From contig NZ_LMLW01000001.1 in NCBI RefSeq assembly GCF_001422045.1, positions 690,972 through 754,971 of the forward strand: DNA of 64,000 nucleotides, written 5' to 3'. The position numbers and the translations under genes are program-made. Under the pieces are notes generated by a model, which was not told the origin of the DNA, made no database searches, and saw only the letters and a list, made by a program, of their open reading frames with translations. Positions 34,463 to 42,625 of the stretch are shown here, piece by piece. The stretch comes from Sphingomonas sp. Leaf242. Lineage in GTDB: Bacteria > Pseudomonadota > Alphaproteobacteria > Sphingomonadales > Sphingomonadaceae. The first letter of the stretch is position 1. The number at the start of each line of letters is the position of its first letter.

Positions 34463-34491
34463 CGCCCGCGTCCTTCGTCGTCGTCATCGTC

Positions 34492-34566
34492 ATCCTGACG
34501 AAAGTCAGGATCCAGGTTTCCAAACGATAGCGATTATGGCTCTGGTCCTGCGTTCATCAGGACCAG
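34492..34566. terminator. Two hairpins between trxB and the XrtA-associated hydrolase
   Basis: The convergent gap holds two perfect hairpins: a 7-bp stem 34492-34498/34505-34511 inside a CATCCTGACGAAAGTCAGGATCC motif that resembles a dispersed sphingomonad repeat, and a 9-bp stem 34542-34550/34558-34566 with a 7-nt loop, 6 nt before the hydrolase stop. The second is the better terminator candidate and can act on both strands. Confidence 0.65.
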
Positions 34567-34571
34567 CGCAG

Positions 34572-35348
34572 CTACTCCTGCGCCATCCCGTCGACGATCG
34601 CGGCGTGTAGCGCCGCGGCGTTCTCCGCCCCGGCAAAGCTATGTGACGCCGTGTCGAACCGCGTTACCTTCGCGCCACCGCGATACCGTGCGGCAAAGGC
34701 GATCGCGGTCGCGTCGCCATTCGCAAGGACGATGGCGGCGTCGTCGTGCCAGCCGTCAAGTGCGGTCAAGACGTTGGTCGCTAATGAAGCACGCTCCTCA
34801 GTCTTGGCGGCCACGACCTTTCTCAAGCCTCTGAGCAACTTGGTAAAACTGACCTGTCCTTTAAGCGCGCGTCGCCAGGTCGCGGGGTCGCGTAGCGCGC
34901 TCTTATAGCGGGCCCGGATCGCGGCGGCGGGGGGGATGTCGTCGACCGGTTGAACGACCCACGGGTTGGCGACGATGATCCGGTCGATCCCCGCCGATCG
35001 CCCGAACAGCGCGAGCGTGCTGGCCGCGTCGCAATTGCCGAAGCCGATCAACCGGCTCATCCTCGGTGCCGCGCGTCGGAACGCGGCGGCTGCTGCGACC
35101 AGGTCAGGTTCGGCGCTGAGGAAGCTGTTATTGTCGCCCGTCGAATCGCCGACTCCGCGACGGTCGTAACGGAATACGGGTGTGCCAGCGGCGGCGAGTT
35201 GATGCGCCAGCATCGCCATGCCGCGATGTGCTCCGCTGCGGATTTCATTGCCGCCGGACACGATGAGCAGTCCTGTAGACCCGTCTGCCTCGTCCAGCGT
35301 TGCGGCAAGGCTTTCGCCTTCGCAAGCGAACGCCATCAGCGTTCGCAT
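34572..35348 (-). CDS. Hydrolase 1, exosortase A system-associated
   Basis: A 258-residue alpha/beta-hydrolase-fold protein. Its opening, MRTLMAFACEGESLAATLDE, matches the family that accompanies XrtA loci, as do LLIVSGGNEIRSGAHRG and VFRYDRRGVGDSTG. The usual nucleophile elbow region reads GFGNCDAASTLALFG, with Cys-Asp where other hydrolases have Ser, so activity may be altered. The start at 35348 overlaps the upstream gene by 13 nt; an ATG at 35336 with TGATG overlap is possible. Function in the polysaccharide system is unknown. Confidence 0.8.
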   Translation of the reverse strand: MRTLMAFACEGESLAATLDEADGSTGLLIVSGGNEIRSGAHRGMAMLAHQLAAAGTPVFRYDRRGVGDSTGDNNSFLSAEPDLVAAAAAFRRAAPRMSRLIGFGNCDAASTLALFGRSAGIDRIIVANPWVVQPVDDIPPAAAIRARYKSALRDPATWRRALKGQVSFTKLLRGLRKVVAAKTEERASLATNVLTALDGWHDDAAIVLANGDATAIAFAARYRGGAKVTRFDTASHSFAGAENAAALHAAIVDGMAQE

Positions 35349-36013
35349 GATGCGATCCAGTTCGAGATGTCGCCGGCAAGTATCTGAGCTAGAGCAGTAT
35401 CATTGTCCGGCTCTGACCGACGCCACAGCGGTGAGGCGGCATATTTCACGTCTGCGTCGCGCGGGTCGGATTCGAGCCTGACACCTCGCAGGGGGCCCAT
35501 TCCAGCAAAGGGTTTGGCGTCGCGGAGGTCGGTCAGCATTTCGCGGGACAGCGTGTTGCCCGCATACTCGGTTTCGTTGGCGGGAGCGGACCGGGACGTC
35601 GCTCGCGTGCGATCCAACTCGCGCAACAGATCTTCGCCGGTTTGCGCGGACAGCTGCCATCGTCCGGCGAGGGCCGCGTCGGTATCGAAGAGTGCGCCGC
35701 TTCTTATCGAAATGCCGTAAGTGTTCCGGCCAAGTTGCTGAGCAAGCTCGGTATAGGCTGTGCGCTGGTCGCGGAGTCGCGCTTCGCCGGTGACGACGAT
35801 GCTCTCGCCGGTGCCGGGGAGATCGGGGAGCACGCTGCCGATCCCAAGAACCGCGAGTGCGCGCAAAATTGTGACGAGGAACTGGCGCGTCCGGTTCGCT
35901 TCTTCGAACAGCGGCAGGGCGGCGATGACGATCGGGCCGGCATCGGGGCCCAACCGCAGCATTGCTTCGCGGCCGCCGCTCCAGTCATAGGTATCGAAGC
36001 GCAGGGCGGTCAT
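35336..36013 (-). CDS. Hydrolase-like protein, exosortase A system-associated
   Basis: A 225-residue protein (MTALRFDTYDWSGGREAMLR, VIAALPLFEEANRTRQFLVTILRALAVLGIGSVLPDLPGTGES). The first half looks like the beginning of an alpha/beta hydrolase with the PDLPGTGES strand-loop, but no clear Ser nucleophile elbow follows and the second half is diverged. In sphingomonads a gene like this lies beside hydrolase 1 in XrtA loci. It may be a degenerate relative of the hydrolase 2 family. It is coupled to hydrolase 1. Confidence 0.7.
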   Translation of the reverse strand: MTALRFDTYDWSGGREAMLRLGPDAGPIVIAALPLFEEANRTRQFLVTILRALAVLGIGSVLPDLPGTGESIVVTGEARLRDQRTAYTELAQQLGRNTYGISIRSGALFDTDAALAGRWQLSAQTGEDLLRELDRTRATSRSAPANETEYAGNTLSREMLTDLRDAKPFAGMGPLRGVRLESDPRDADVKYAASPLWRRSEPDNDTALAQILAGDISNWIASCER

Positions 36014-36042
36014 CCCGGGTGAGGCTAGACCCCCGGTTAAGG

Positions 36043-36321
36043 CTAGACCAGTGCCTTGCTGGCGGCAAACTGGACGAGTGCACCGAACGTCTCGAGCATC
36101 TCGCCGTCGATTTCGTCGTCCTCGATCAGGATGCCGAGCCGGTCTTCGAGTTCGGTCAGCACGCTTGCCACCGCCATCGAATCGAGCTCGGGCAAGGCGC
36201 CGAACAGCGGTGTGTCGGGCGTGAACGCGGCGACGCGATCGGCGCTGAGACCGAGGATATCGGCGAGGACGGCGCGTACCGTCGTTTCGACTTGGGAAGT
36301 GCCTTCGAAGATCACGAGCAT
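36043..36321 (-). CDS. Acyl carrier protein of the XrtA locus
   Basis: A 92-residue carrier protein from ATG 36321 (an upstream ATG 36375 would add unlikely sequence). The phosphopantetheine attachment serine is S48 in LPELDSMAVASVL, followed by typical helix III sequence (GILIEDDEIDGEMLETFGAL). It is divergent from the AMP-forming ligase (78 nt between starts), which should load an acyl group or amino acid on it. This ACP, ligase and decarboxylase set is characteristic of exosortase A loci; the product is unknown. Confidence 0.87.
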   Translation of the reverse strand: MLVIFEGTSQVETTVRAVLADILGLSADRVAAFTPDTPLFGALPELDSMAVASVLTELEDRLGILIEDDEIDGEMLETFGALVQFAASKALV

Positions 36322-36398
36322 CGCCTGAACGGTTAGGAACCCGGCCCCGCTAGCGTGTGGGGGTGAATTCGGCAACGGCTTGGCGCTATTAGGGCGTC

Positions 36399-38036
36399 AT
36401 GATCGCGCTCGACCCTGTTCCGTACCCCATCGACCACATCGCGCTGCGTGGTGCGCCGGATGCCGTCGCGCTGGTCGACAAGGCGGGCACGATGACGTTT
36501 GCCGAGCTTGAGGCAGGGGTCGGTGCATTGACGGGGTGGCTCGCTGGCCGAGGGCTGTCGGCCGGCGACCGCGTCGCGACGTGGCTACCGAAGACGCGCG
36601 TGGCGTGCTTGATGCCGCTTGCGGTAGCCCGAGCGGGGCTGGTGCATGTCCCGGTCAACCCGCTGCTCCGCCGAGCGCAGGTGGCGCATATTCTGGGGGA
36701 CAGCGGCGCTCGTTTGTTGGTCACCCAGAGCGCGCGGGCTGGGACGCTAGACGATGGCGACGTACCGGATGGCTGCGCGATCGTGGACGAGACGGAGCTA
36801 CTCTCGTTCCCTCACGAACGCGGGGGCCCAGGATTGCAGGACGCGACGCCCGTGATTCCTGGCCCCCCGCCTCCGCAGGGGAGCGGAATGATGGGCCCCT
36901 CCGACGTCGACCCCGATACCCTGGCCGCGATCCTCTACACGTCCGGCTCCACCGGCCGCTCGAAAGGCGTGATGCTAAGCCACGCCAACCTGTGGCTCGG
37001 CGCGATCTCCGTCGCGCACTATCTGAAGCTGGAGCCTGAAGACCGCGTACTCGGCGTACTCCCCTTGTCGTTCGACTACGGTCAGAACCAGCTATTCTGC
37101 ACATGGGCAGCCGGCGGGTCGGTAGCGCCGCTCGACTATCTGGTCGCACGCGACGTGGTGAAGGCGGTCGAGCGGGTCGAGGCGACGACGCTGGCAGGTG
37201 TGCCGCCCTTGTGGGTTCAGCTACTGGAAGCGGAGTGGCCGATGGAAACCGCCGCGCGGTTGAAACGCCTGACCAACTCGGGCGGCGCGCTGACGCCGCG
37301 ACTCGTGCGAGGCCTGCGCGAGCGGTTCCCGGCGGCGGAAGTGTACGCAATGTACGGGCTCACCGAGGCGTTCCGGTCGACGTATCTCGACCCGGCGCTG
37401 ATCGATACGCATCCCGATGCGATGGGGCGGGCGATCCCGTTTGCCGAGGTTTCGGTGGTGAAACCCGACGGCACGCGCGCTGCGCCGGGGGAGGCGGGGG
37501 AACTCGTGCATTCGGGGCCACTCGTCGCGCAAGGCTATTGGCAGGACGCTGAGCGGACGGCGCAGCGGTTCCGGCCGGCACCCGATGGCAACGGCATGGC
37601 GGTCTGGTCGGGCGATACCGTCGTCGAGGGTGAGGACGGCTTGCTCCGATTCGTCGGTCGCGATGACGAGATGATCAAGAGCGCGGGCAACCGGATCAGC
37701 CCGCTCGAAATCGAGGAGGCCGTACTGGCAGGCGGCGAGGCGCGCGAGGCGGTCGCAGTCGGTGTGCCGGACGAGCGGCTGGGGCAGGCGATCGTCGTGA
37801 TGCTGGCGGGGGATGCGGGTGAGGAAGCGGCGTTGCGGGCGCGATTGCGGACCGCTCTACCGAGCTTCATGCAGCCGGGGGGGTATCTCTGGCGGGATGA
37901 ATTACCGCGTAATGCCAATGGGAAGTTGGACCGGTCTGCCATTGCGTCGGAGGTAAAAGCTTGTTCTCCCGCGAAGGCGGGAGTCCAGTCTGGGGCCCCG
38001 CCTTCGCGGGGGAACATGGAGGGGAGCGCGTCATGA
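36399..38036 (+). CDS. AMP-forming acyl-CoA/ACP ligase, exosortase A system-associated
   Basis: A 545-residue adenylating enzyme. The ATP loop AILYTSGSTGRSKGVMLSHANL, the motif YGLTEAFRSTYLDP, the hinge GRDDEMIKSAGNRISPLEIEE and the catalytic lysine in LPRNANGKLDR are present. The last about 25 residues after GKLDRSAIASEVK are not family sequence: they are coded by a palindromic repeat (37963-38014). The stop overlaps the decarboxylase start. Together with the nearby carrier protein it probably activates a small acid for transfer to the ACP. Confidence 0.88.
   Translation: MIALDPVPYPIDHIALRGAPDAVALVDKAGTMTFAELEAGVGALTGWLAGRGLSAGDRVATWLPKTRVACLMPLAVARAGLVHVPVNPLLRRAQVAHILGDSGARLLVTQSARAGTLDDGDVPDGCAIVDETELLSFPHERGGPGLQDATPVIPGPPPPQGSGMMGPSDVDPDTLAAILYTSGSTGRSKGVMLSHANLWLGAISVAHYLKLEPEDRVLGVLPLSFDYGQNQLFCTWAAGGSVAPLDYLVARDVVKAVERVEATTLAGVPPLWVQLLEAEWPMETAARLKRLTNSGGALTPRLVRGLRERFPAAEVYAMYGLTEAFRSTYLDPALIDTHPDAMGRAIPFAEVSVVKPDGTRAAPGEAGELVHSGPLVAQGYWQDAERTAQRFRPAPDGNGMAVWSGDTVVEGEDGLLRFVGRDDEMIKSAGNRISPLEIEEAVLAGGEAREAVAVGVPDERLGQAIVVMLAGDAGEEAALRARLRTALPSFMQPGGYLWRDELPRNANGKLDRSAIASEVKACSPAKAGVQSGAPPSRGNMEGSAS
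37963..38014. repeat. Palindromic repeat inside the 3' end of the ligase gene
   Basis: Arms of 20 nt (37963-37982 and 37995-38014), each holding CGCGAAGGCG or its complement, form a hairpin with a 12-nt loop and about four mismatches. Both ends match the common CCGCGAAGGCGGGA-type dispersed repeats of sphingomonads. It encodes the non-family tail of the ligase and stops 19 nt before the decarboxylase start. Confidence 0.75.
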
Positions 38037-39259
38037 AACCGATGGGTGCTCTTCCTCCTGAGTTCGCACAGCAGGATGGTCCGCTAACGATCGGCGGTCG
38101 GCCTGCCGATGGTTGGGCTGTGGAGGCAGGCGACACGCCGCTGTTCGTCTACGACATGGCGATCGTCGCTGCCCGCATCGCGCGGTTTCGTGCGGCGATG
38201 CCGGCGATCGACCTCCATTACGCGATCAAGGCCAATCCGCACGCCGACCTGCTGACCGCCATCGCGCCGCTGGTAGACGGGCTCGACGTCGCTTCCTCGG
38301 GCGAACTCGCGAAGGCTATGATCGTCAAACCCGCCGTCTCGATCAGTTTCGCGGGTCCCGGCAAGCGCGACGACGAACTCGCCGCCGCGATCACCGCCGG
38401 CGCCACGCTCAACGTCGAGTCGGAAGGCGAGGCGGCACGGGCGTTCGCGATTGGCGACCGCCTCGGGCAAACACCGCGCATGGCGGTCCGCGTAAACCCC
38501 GACATCGAACTCCGCGGCTCGGGGATGCGGATGGGAGGGCGCGCTTCGCCGTTCGGGGTCGATGCGGTGCGGGCGGCCGCGCTCGTGAAGGCGATCGTCG
38601 CGGCCGGCGCGGACTGGCGCGGCTTTCATATCTACGCTGGCAGCCAGGCGCTGGATTCCGCCGCGATCATCGAGACCCAGGCCGCGACGATCGCGCTCGC
38701 CGCCAGACTAAGCGATGAGGCCAGCGTCGCGCCCCCGCTAGTGAATCTCGGCGGCGGTTTCGGCGTTCCCTATTTCGCCGGCGACGTTGCGCTGAACGTC
38801 GAGCGCGTCGGCGAGGCGCTGGCCGATGCGCTCGCATCCCGTCCCGCAATCCTCGCCGAAACGCGGTTCGCGATCGAACTCGGTCGCTGGCTCGTCGCCG
38901 AAGCCGGTGTCTATCTGACCCGCATCATCGACATAAAGCAAAGCCAGGGCGAGACCTTCGTCATCGTCGACGGCGGCCTCAACCACCAGCTCGCCGCCAG
39001 CGGCAATTTCGGCACCGTCGTCCGCCGCAACTATCCGATCGCGGTCGCCGCCCGTATGGGCCACGCGCCCACCGAAACCGTCTCCGTCGTCGGCCCCTTG
39101 TGTACGCCGCTCGACCGGCTCGGCGACAAGGTCGCGCTCCCCCCTGTCCATATCGGCGACCTGATCGCGATCTTCATGGCCGGAGCCTATGGTGCGAGCG
39201 CCAGCCCGGCGGCGTTTCTCGGGCATCCACCCGCTACCGAGATCGTATCTGTGCTATAG
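38033..39259 (+). CDS. PLP-dependent decarboxylase, exosortase A system-associated
   Basis: A 408-residue fold-type III PLP enzyme related to diaminopimelate decarboxylase. ATG 38033 overlaps the ligase stop (ATGA). The PLP lysine is K66 in LHYAIKANPHADLL. Other family sites are HIYAGSQAL, NLGGGFGVPYF, ELGRWLVAEAGVYLTR, IVDGGLNHQLAASG and the late CTPLDRLGDK cysteine. It should decarboxylate an amino acid or a carrier-bound form made by the ligase. A lysA role is less likely because of the locus. Confidence 0.9.
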   Translation: MKPMGALPPEFAQQDGPLTIGGRPADGWAVEAGDTPLFVYDMAIVAARIARFRAAMPAIDLHYAIKANPHADLLTAIAPLVDGLDVASSGELAKAMIVKPAVSISFAGPGKRDDELAAAITAGATLNVESEGEAARAFAIGDRLGQTPRMAVRVNPDIELRGSGMRMGGRASPFGVDAVRAAALVKAIVAAGADWRGFHIYAGSQALDSAAIIETQAATIALAARLSDEASVAPPLVNLGGGFGVPYFAGDVALNVERVGEALADALASRPAILAETRFAIELGRWLVAEAGVYLTRIIDIKQSQGETFVIVDGGLNHQLAASGNFGTVVRRNYPIAVAARMGHAPTETVSVVGPLCTPLDRLGDKVALPPVHIGDLIAIFMAGAYGASASPAAFLGHPPATEIVSVL

Positions 39260-39398
39260 CGACGCGGTGCTGACCTATCGGAGCATGGTTACGAGGCGCT
39301 CCTAACGCTATCTTCACCTGTTCCCTCCATAGCGAAGGCCGAGTTTAGCCGACTGTCGGGCTGCCGATGGGCGGTGTGACACCAGGAGAAAAGTGCCA

Positions 39399-40043
39399 AT
39401 GCGTTCCGGATCCGTTTCGAAATCCCTGCTGACCCTTGGCGTGGCCGCGACCACGCTCGGTGCCTGCACGAGCACCGGCGGTCGTCCCGAACTGCCGCCT
39501 GCCGCCTATGTCGCGAACAAGGAGCTGCCGGGCGAGCAATACGTGATCGGCCCGCTCGATCAGCTCAACATCTTCGTCTGGCGCAATCCCGAATTGTCGT
39601 CGAAGGTTCAGGTGCGTCCCGACGGCCGGATCACGACGCCGTTGATCAACGACATGCCCGCGGTCGGCAAGACCCCGGCGATGCTCAGCGACGACATCAA
39701 GAAGGCGCTCGCCGCCTATATCAAGGACCCGATCGTCTCGGTGATCGTCGAGAATTTCAGCGGCACCTATAGCCAGCAGGTTCGCATCGTCGGCGCGACC
39801 GAGAAGCCCGCCTCGATCCCCTATCGCGCGAACATGACCCTGCTCGACGCGATGATCGCGGTCGGCGGTCTCAGCCAATATGCCGCGGGCAACAAGGCAC
39901 GGCTGGTCCGCTACGACCGCGCGACCGGCAAGCAAACCGAATACGGGCTGCAGATCGGCAATCTGCTCAAGAAGGGCGATTCCTCGGCGAACGTCCGGCT
40001 CGAGCCGGGCGACGTGATCATCATCCCCGAATCGATGTTCTGA
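39399..40043 (+). CDS. Polysaccharide export lipoprotein (XrtA system, Wza-like)
   Basis: A 214-residue outer-membrane export protein. The signal ends in lipobox LGAC (MRSGSVSKSLLTLGVAATTLGAC). The poly-export domain (YVIGPLDQLNIFVWRNPELSSKVQVRPDGRITTPLI) and a SLBB-type domain (VRIVGATEKPASIPYRANMTLLDAMIAVGG) follow, ending with LEPGDVIIIPES. ATG 39399 lies 10 nt after GGAG; a GTG at 39393 is possible. A 139-nt gap before it probably holds the promoter of the ten-gene polysaccharide operon running to 51989. Confidence 0.9.
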   Translation: MRSGSVSKSLLTLGVAATTLGACTSTGGRPELPPAAYVANKELPGEQYVIGPLDQLNIFVWRNPELSSKVQVRPDGRITTPLINDMPAVGKTPAMLSDDIKKALAAYIKDPIVSVIVENFSGTYSQQVRIVGATEKPASIPYRANMTLLDAMIAVGGLSQYAAGNKARLVRYDRATGKQTEYGLQIGNLLKKGDSSANVRLEPGDVIIIPESMF

Positions 40044-40054
40044 GGCACGCCCAG

Positions 40055-41578
40055 ATGAACGGGATCTACGACGAGGTGCGCATCGCGCTCCACACCATCT
40101 GGACGCGGCGCTGGCTGGCGCTCGGCGTGGCGTGGGGCGTGTGCGTGCTCGGCTGGCTGGTCGTCTCGCAGATCCCGAGCCGGTATGAGTCGACCGCGCG
40201 CGTGTTCGTCCAGATGCAGACGATCCTGCCCGCCGGGATGGACGGCGTGCCGCAGAGCGTGCCGATGAGCGTGGACGCGATCCGCACCACGTTGACCTCG
40301 GCTGTTACGCTGGAAAAGGTCGTGCGCGGCACCGATCTGGCGGCGACCGTGTCGAGCGATCGCGATGTCGCCGACCGCGTGTCGAGCCTCGCACAGAATA
40401 TCAAGATCGTCTCGCAACAGGATAACCTGTTTCAGATTACCGCCACCGCCTCCAATCCCAAGCTGGCGCGACAGGTCACGCAGAAACTGATCGACCTGTT
40501 CGTCGAGCAGAATTTGGCGGGCGATCGATCGAAGACCACGCAGAGCCTGACCTTCCTCGACCAGCAGCTCGCGGCCCGGCAGAAGCAGCTCTCGGATGCC
40601 GAGGGCAAGCGCGCCGATTTTCAGAACCGCTATCTCGGCGCGTTGCCGGGGACCGGGTCGATCAGCGACCGGATCGGTGCGGCGCGGTCGCAGATGTCGC
40701 AGGTCGACGGCGATCTGGCGGCGGCGCAGTCGAGCCTCGCCGCAGTGCAGGGGCAGATGGCGGGAACCCCCGCGACCGTGGCGGGCGTTGGCGGTGTAGC
40801 CGGCGCGGCGGGTCCGGCCCGCGCGCGCTTGCAGGCGATCCAGGGCCAGCTCGCCGATGCGCGCGCGCGCGGCTATACCGAGAACCATCCCGACGTGGTG
40901 GCGCTGAAGAGCCAGCTTTCTGCGGCGACCGCGGCTGCGCGGAGCGAGCCCCTGTCCGGTGTCAGCGCCAATGGCAGCGCGCAGAACCCGCTCTATGCCT
41001 CGCTCCAGTCGATGGTGGCGGACCGTCAGGCGACCGTTGCGTCGCTGCGGATGCGGAAGAGCCAGCTGCAGGGCGATCTCGACATGCTCAACTCGAAGCT
41101 CGCGGGCGATCCCGAGGTCGCCGCCGAACAGGGTTCGATCGATCGCGACTACCAAGTGCTCAAGGACCAGTACGACACGTTGCTGACGCAGCGCGAGCAG
41201 ACCGCGCTGATGGGGCAGGCGCAGTCGCAGAGCGATCATGTCAAGTTCAGCGTCATCGATCCGCCGACCATGCCGCGGACGCCGAGCGCGCCGAACCGGA
41301 TGCTCCTGCTGTCGGGTGTGCTGGTCGCTGGACTCGCGGCGGGGATCGGCGCAGCGTTTGCGATGGGGCAGTTGCGGACGACGTTCGCGACCACGACGCG
41401 GCTCGAAAAGGCAGCGGGGATGCCGGTGATCGGGTCGATCGGCGAAGTCGTGACGCGGGTCCAGTCGGACCAGCGGCGTTCGAAGTTGAAGATGTTCCTG
41501 GGTGGCACCGCCGCTCTGGGCGCGGCCTATGTCCTGCTGCTGGGGGTCGAGATCCTGCAGCGCGGACTGGCGGCATAA
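40055..41578 (+). CDS. Polysaccharide chain-length determinant (Wzz-like, XrtA system)
   Basis: A 507-residue inner-membrane protein that controls chain length with the tyrosine kinase. The N-terminal Wzz domain has a membrane helix at about 20-38 (WLALGVAWGVCVLGWLVVSQIP) followed by YESTARVFVQMQTILP. A long periplasmic coiled coil spans about 165-400, broken by a Gly/Ala-rich loop near 240. The C-terminal helix lies at about 425-445 (MLLLSGVLVAGLAAGIGAAFA), and a further one at 485-500. It begins 12 nt after the export gene. Confidence 0.88.
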   Translation: MNGIYDEVRIALHTIWTRRWLALGVAWGVCVLGWLVVSQIPSRYESTARVFVQMQTILPAGMDGVPQSVPMSVDAIRTTLTSAVTLEKVVRGTDLAATVSSDRDVADRVSSLAQNIKIVSQQDNLFQITATASNPKLARQVTQKLIDLFVEQNLAGDRSKTTQSLTFLDQQLAARQKQLSDAEGKRADFQNRYLGALPGTGSISDRIGAARSQMSQVDGDLAAAQSSLAAVQGQMAGTPATVAGVGGVAGAAGPARARLQAIQGQLADARARGYTENHPDVVALKSQLSAATAAARSEPLSGVSANGSAQNPLYASLQSMVADRQATVASLRMRKSQLQGDLDMLNSKLAGDPEVAAEQGSIDRDYQVLKDQYDTLLTQREQTALMGQAQSQSDHVKFSVIDPPTMPRTPSAPNRMLLLSGVLVAGLAAGIGAAFAMGQLRTTFATTTRLEKAAGMPVIGSIGEVVTRVQSDQRRSKLKMFLGGTAALGAAYVLLLGVEILQRGLAA

Positions 41579-41584
41579 AGGGGG

Positions 41585-42625
41585 ATGACCGTGACGAAAC
41601 CTGATCGCGAACCCTCGCTGCTCGAACGCGCAGCCAAGGTCTACGACTTCAACGCGCATCTGCGCGCGCGAAGCGCTCCGCCCGCACTGGTCGACGATCT
41701 CCTGCCTGCGGACGTTCCTGCCGTCGACGATGTCCCGACCGCGGCACCGGACCGCGCTCCGACCCACGGTCCCGCCTTCGACGCGACGTTCGAGGACGCC
41801 AGCTTCCTGGCGATCCCCGAAGAACTGCGCGCGCCGATCGGCAGCGAACTGTCCGACGAATTCTACCTGCCGCCGGACGAGTCCGACGATACCGCGCGGA
41901 TCGACCGCGGCATGCTGGCGGCAAACGGCATGATCGTGCCCGGCGCGCCGGTCGGCCCGCTCGCCGAAGAGTTTCGCCTGATCAAGCGCCAGCTGTTGAT
42001 CGCGAGCGCACGGATCGCCGAGAGCGACAGCCCCGAAAAGGCGCGCATGATCCTGGTCTGCTCGGCGCGGCCCGAGGACGGCAAGACCTTCTGCGCGATC
42101 AACCTGGCGCTTTCGATCGCCGCCGAGCGCGACACCGAAGTGCTGCTCGTCGACGCCGACGTCGCCAAGCCCGACGTCGCCAACCAGCTCGGGCTCAGCG
42201 CCGGCGCCGGACTGCTCGATGCGCTTGCGGATTCCGCGATCGACGTCGAGGATCTCGTGATCCGGACCGACGTGGCGCACCTCTCGGTGCTGCCCGCGGG
42301 TACCAAGACCGCGATGGACACCGAACTGCTCGCCAGTGCGCGGACCAGAACCGTGATCGCGCGGCTGCTCGCGGCCAACCCCCGCCGCATCATCATATTC
42401 GATTCGCCCCCTGCGCTCGCTGCGTCGCCCGCCTCGGTGCTGGCGATGCGCGTCGGCCAGGTGATGCTCGTCGTCCGCGCCGATCGCACGCCCGAAAGCG
42501 AACTCCGCGCCGCGGTCAACCTGCTCGACGGATGCGAGCACATCCAGCTCGTCCTGAACGCGGTGTCCTTCGTCCAGGGCGGCGCGCGGTTCGGCAGTTA
42601 TTACGGCCATGAGGTGTCGCAGTGA
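41585..42625 (+). CDS. BY-kinase (CpsD/CapB-like), XrtA system-associated
   Basis: A 346-residue cytoplasmic tyrosine kinase. The first 130 residues are an acidic linker. The kinase domain starts at EEFRLIKRQLL, with Walker A variant CSARPEDGKTFCAINLALS, Walker A' VLLVDADVAKPDVAN and Walker B RRIIIFDSPPALA. A short C-terminal end with two tyrosines (RFGSYYGHE) can be the phosphorylation tail. It is separate from the Wzz-like partner, as in other XrtA loci. The stop overlaps the next ATG. Confidence 0.9.
   Translation: MTVTKPDREPSLLERAAKVYDFNAHLRARSAPPALVDDLLPADVPAVDDVPTAAPDRAPTHGPAFDATFEDASFLAIPEELRAPIGSELSDEFYLPPDESDDTARIDRGMLAANGMIVPGAPVGPLAEEFRLIKRQLLIASARIAESDSPEKARMILVCSARPEDGKTFCAINLALSIAAERDTEVLLVDADVAKPDVANQLGLSAGAGLLDALADSAIDVEDLVIRTDVAHLSVLPAGTKTAMDTELLASARTRTVIARLLAANPRRIIIFDSPPALAASPASVLAMRVGQVMLVVRADRTPESELRAAVNLLDGCEHIQLVLNAVSFVQGGARFGSYYGHEVSQ

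Noticed and set aside
36850..36900. Possible further palindrome in the ligase gene around the GPPPPQGSGMMG codons
   Set aside because: Only short imperfect inverted matches are present, too weak to separate from local G/C bias.
39911..42610. An 899-codon open frame on the minus strand opposite the Wzz-like and kinase genes
   Set aside because: The plus-strand genes have signature motifs and tight overlaps; the minus frame is His/Arg/Asp-rich shadow sequence without domains.
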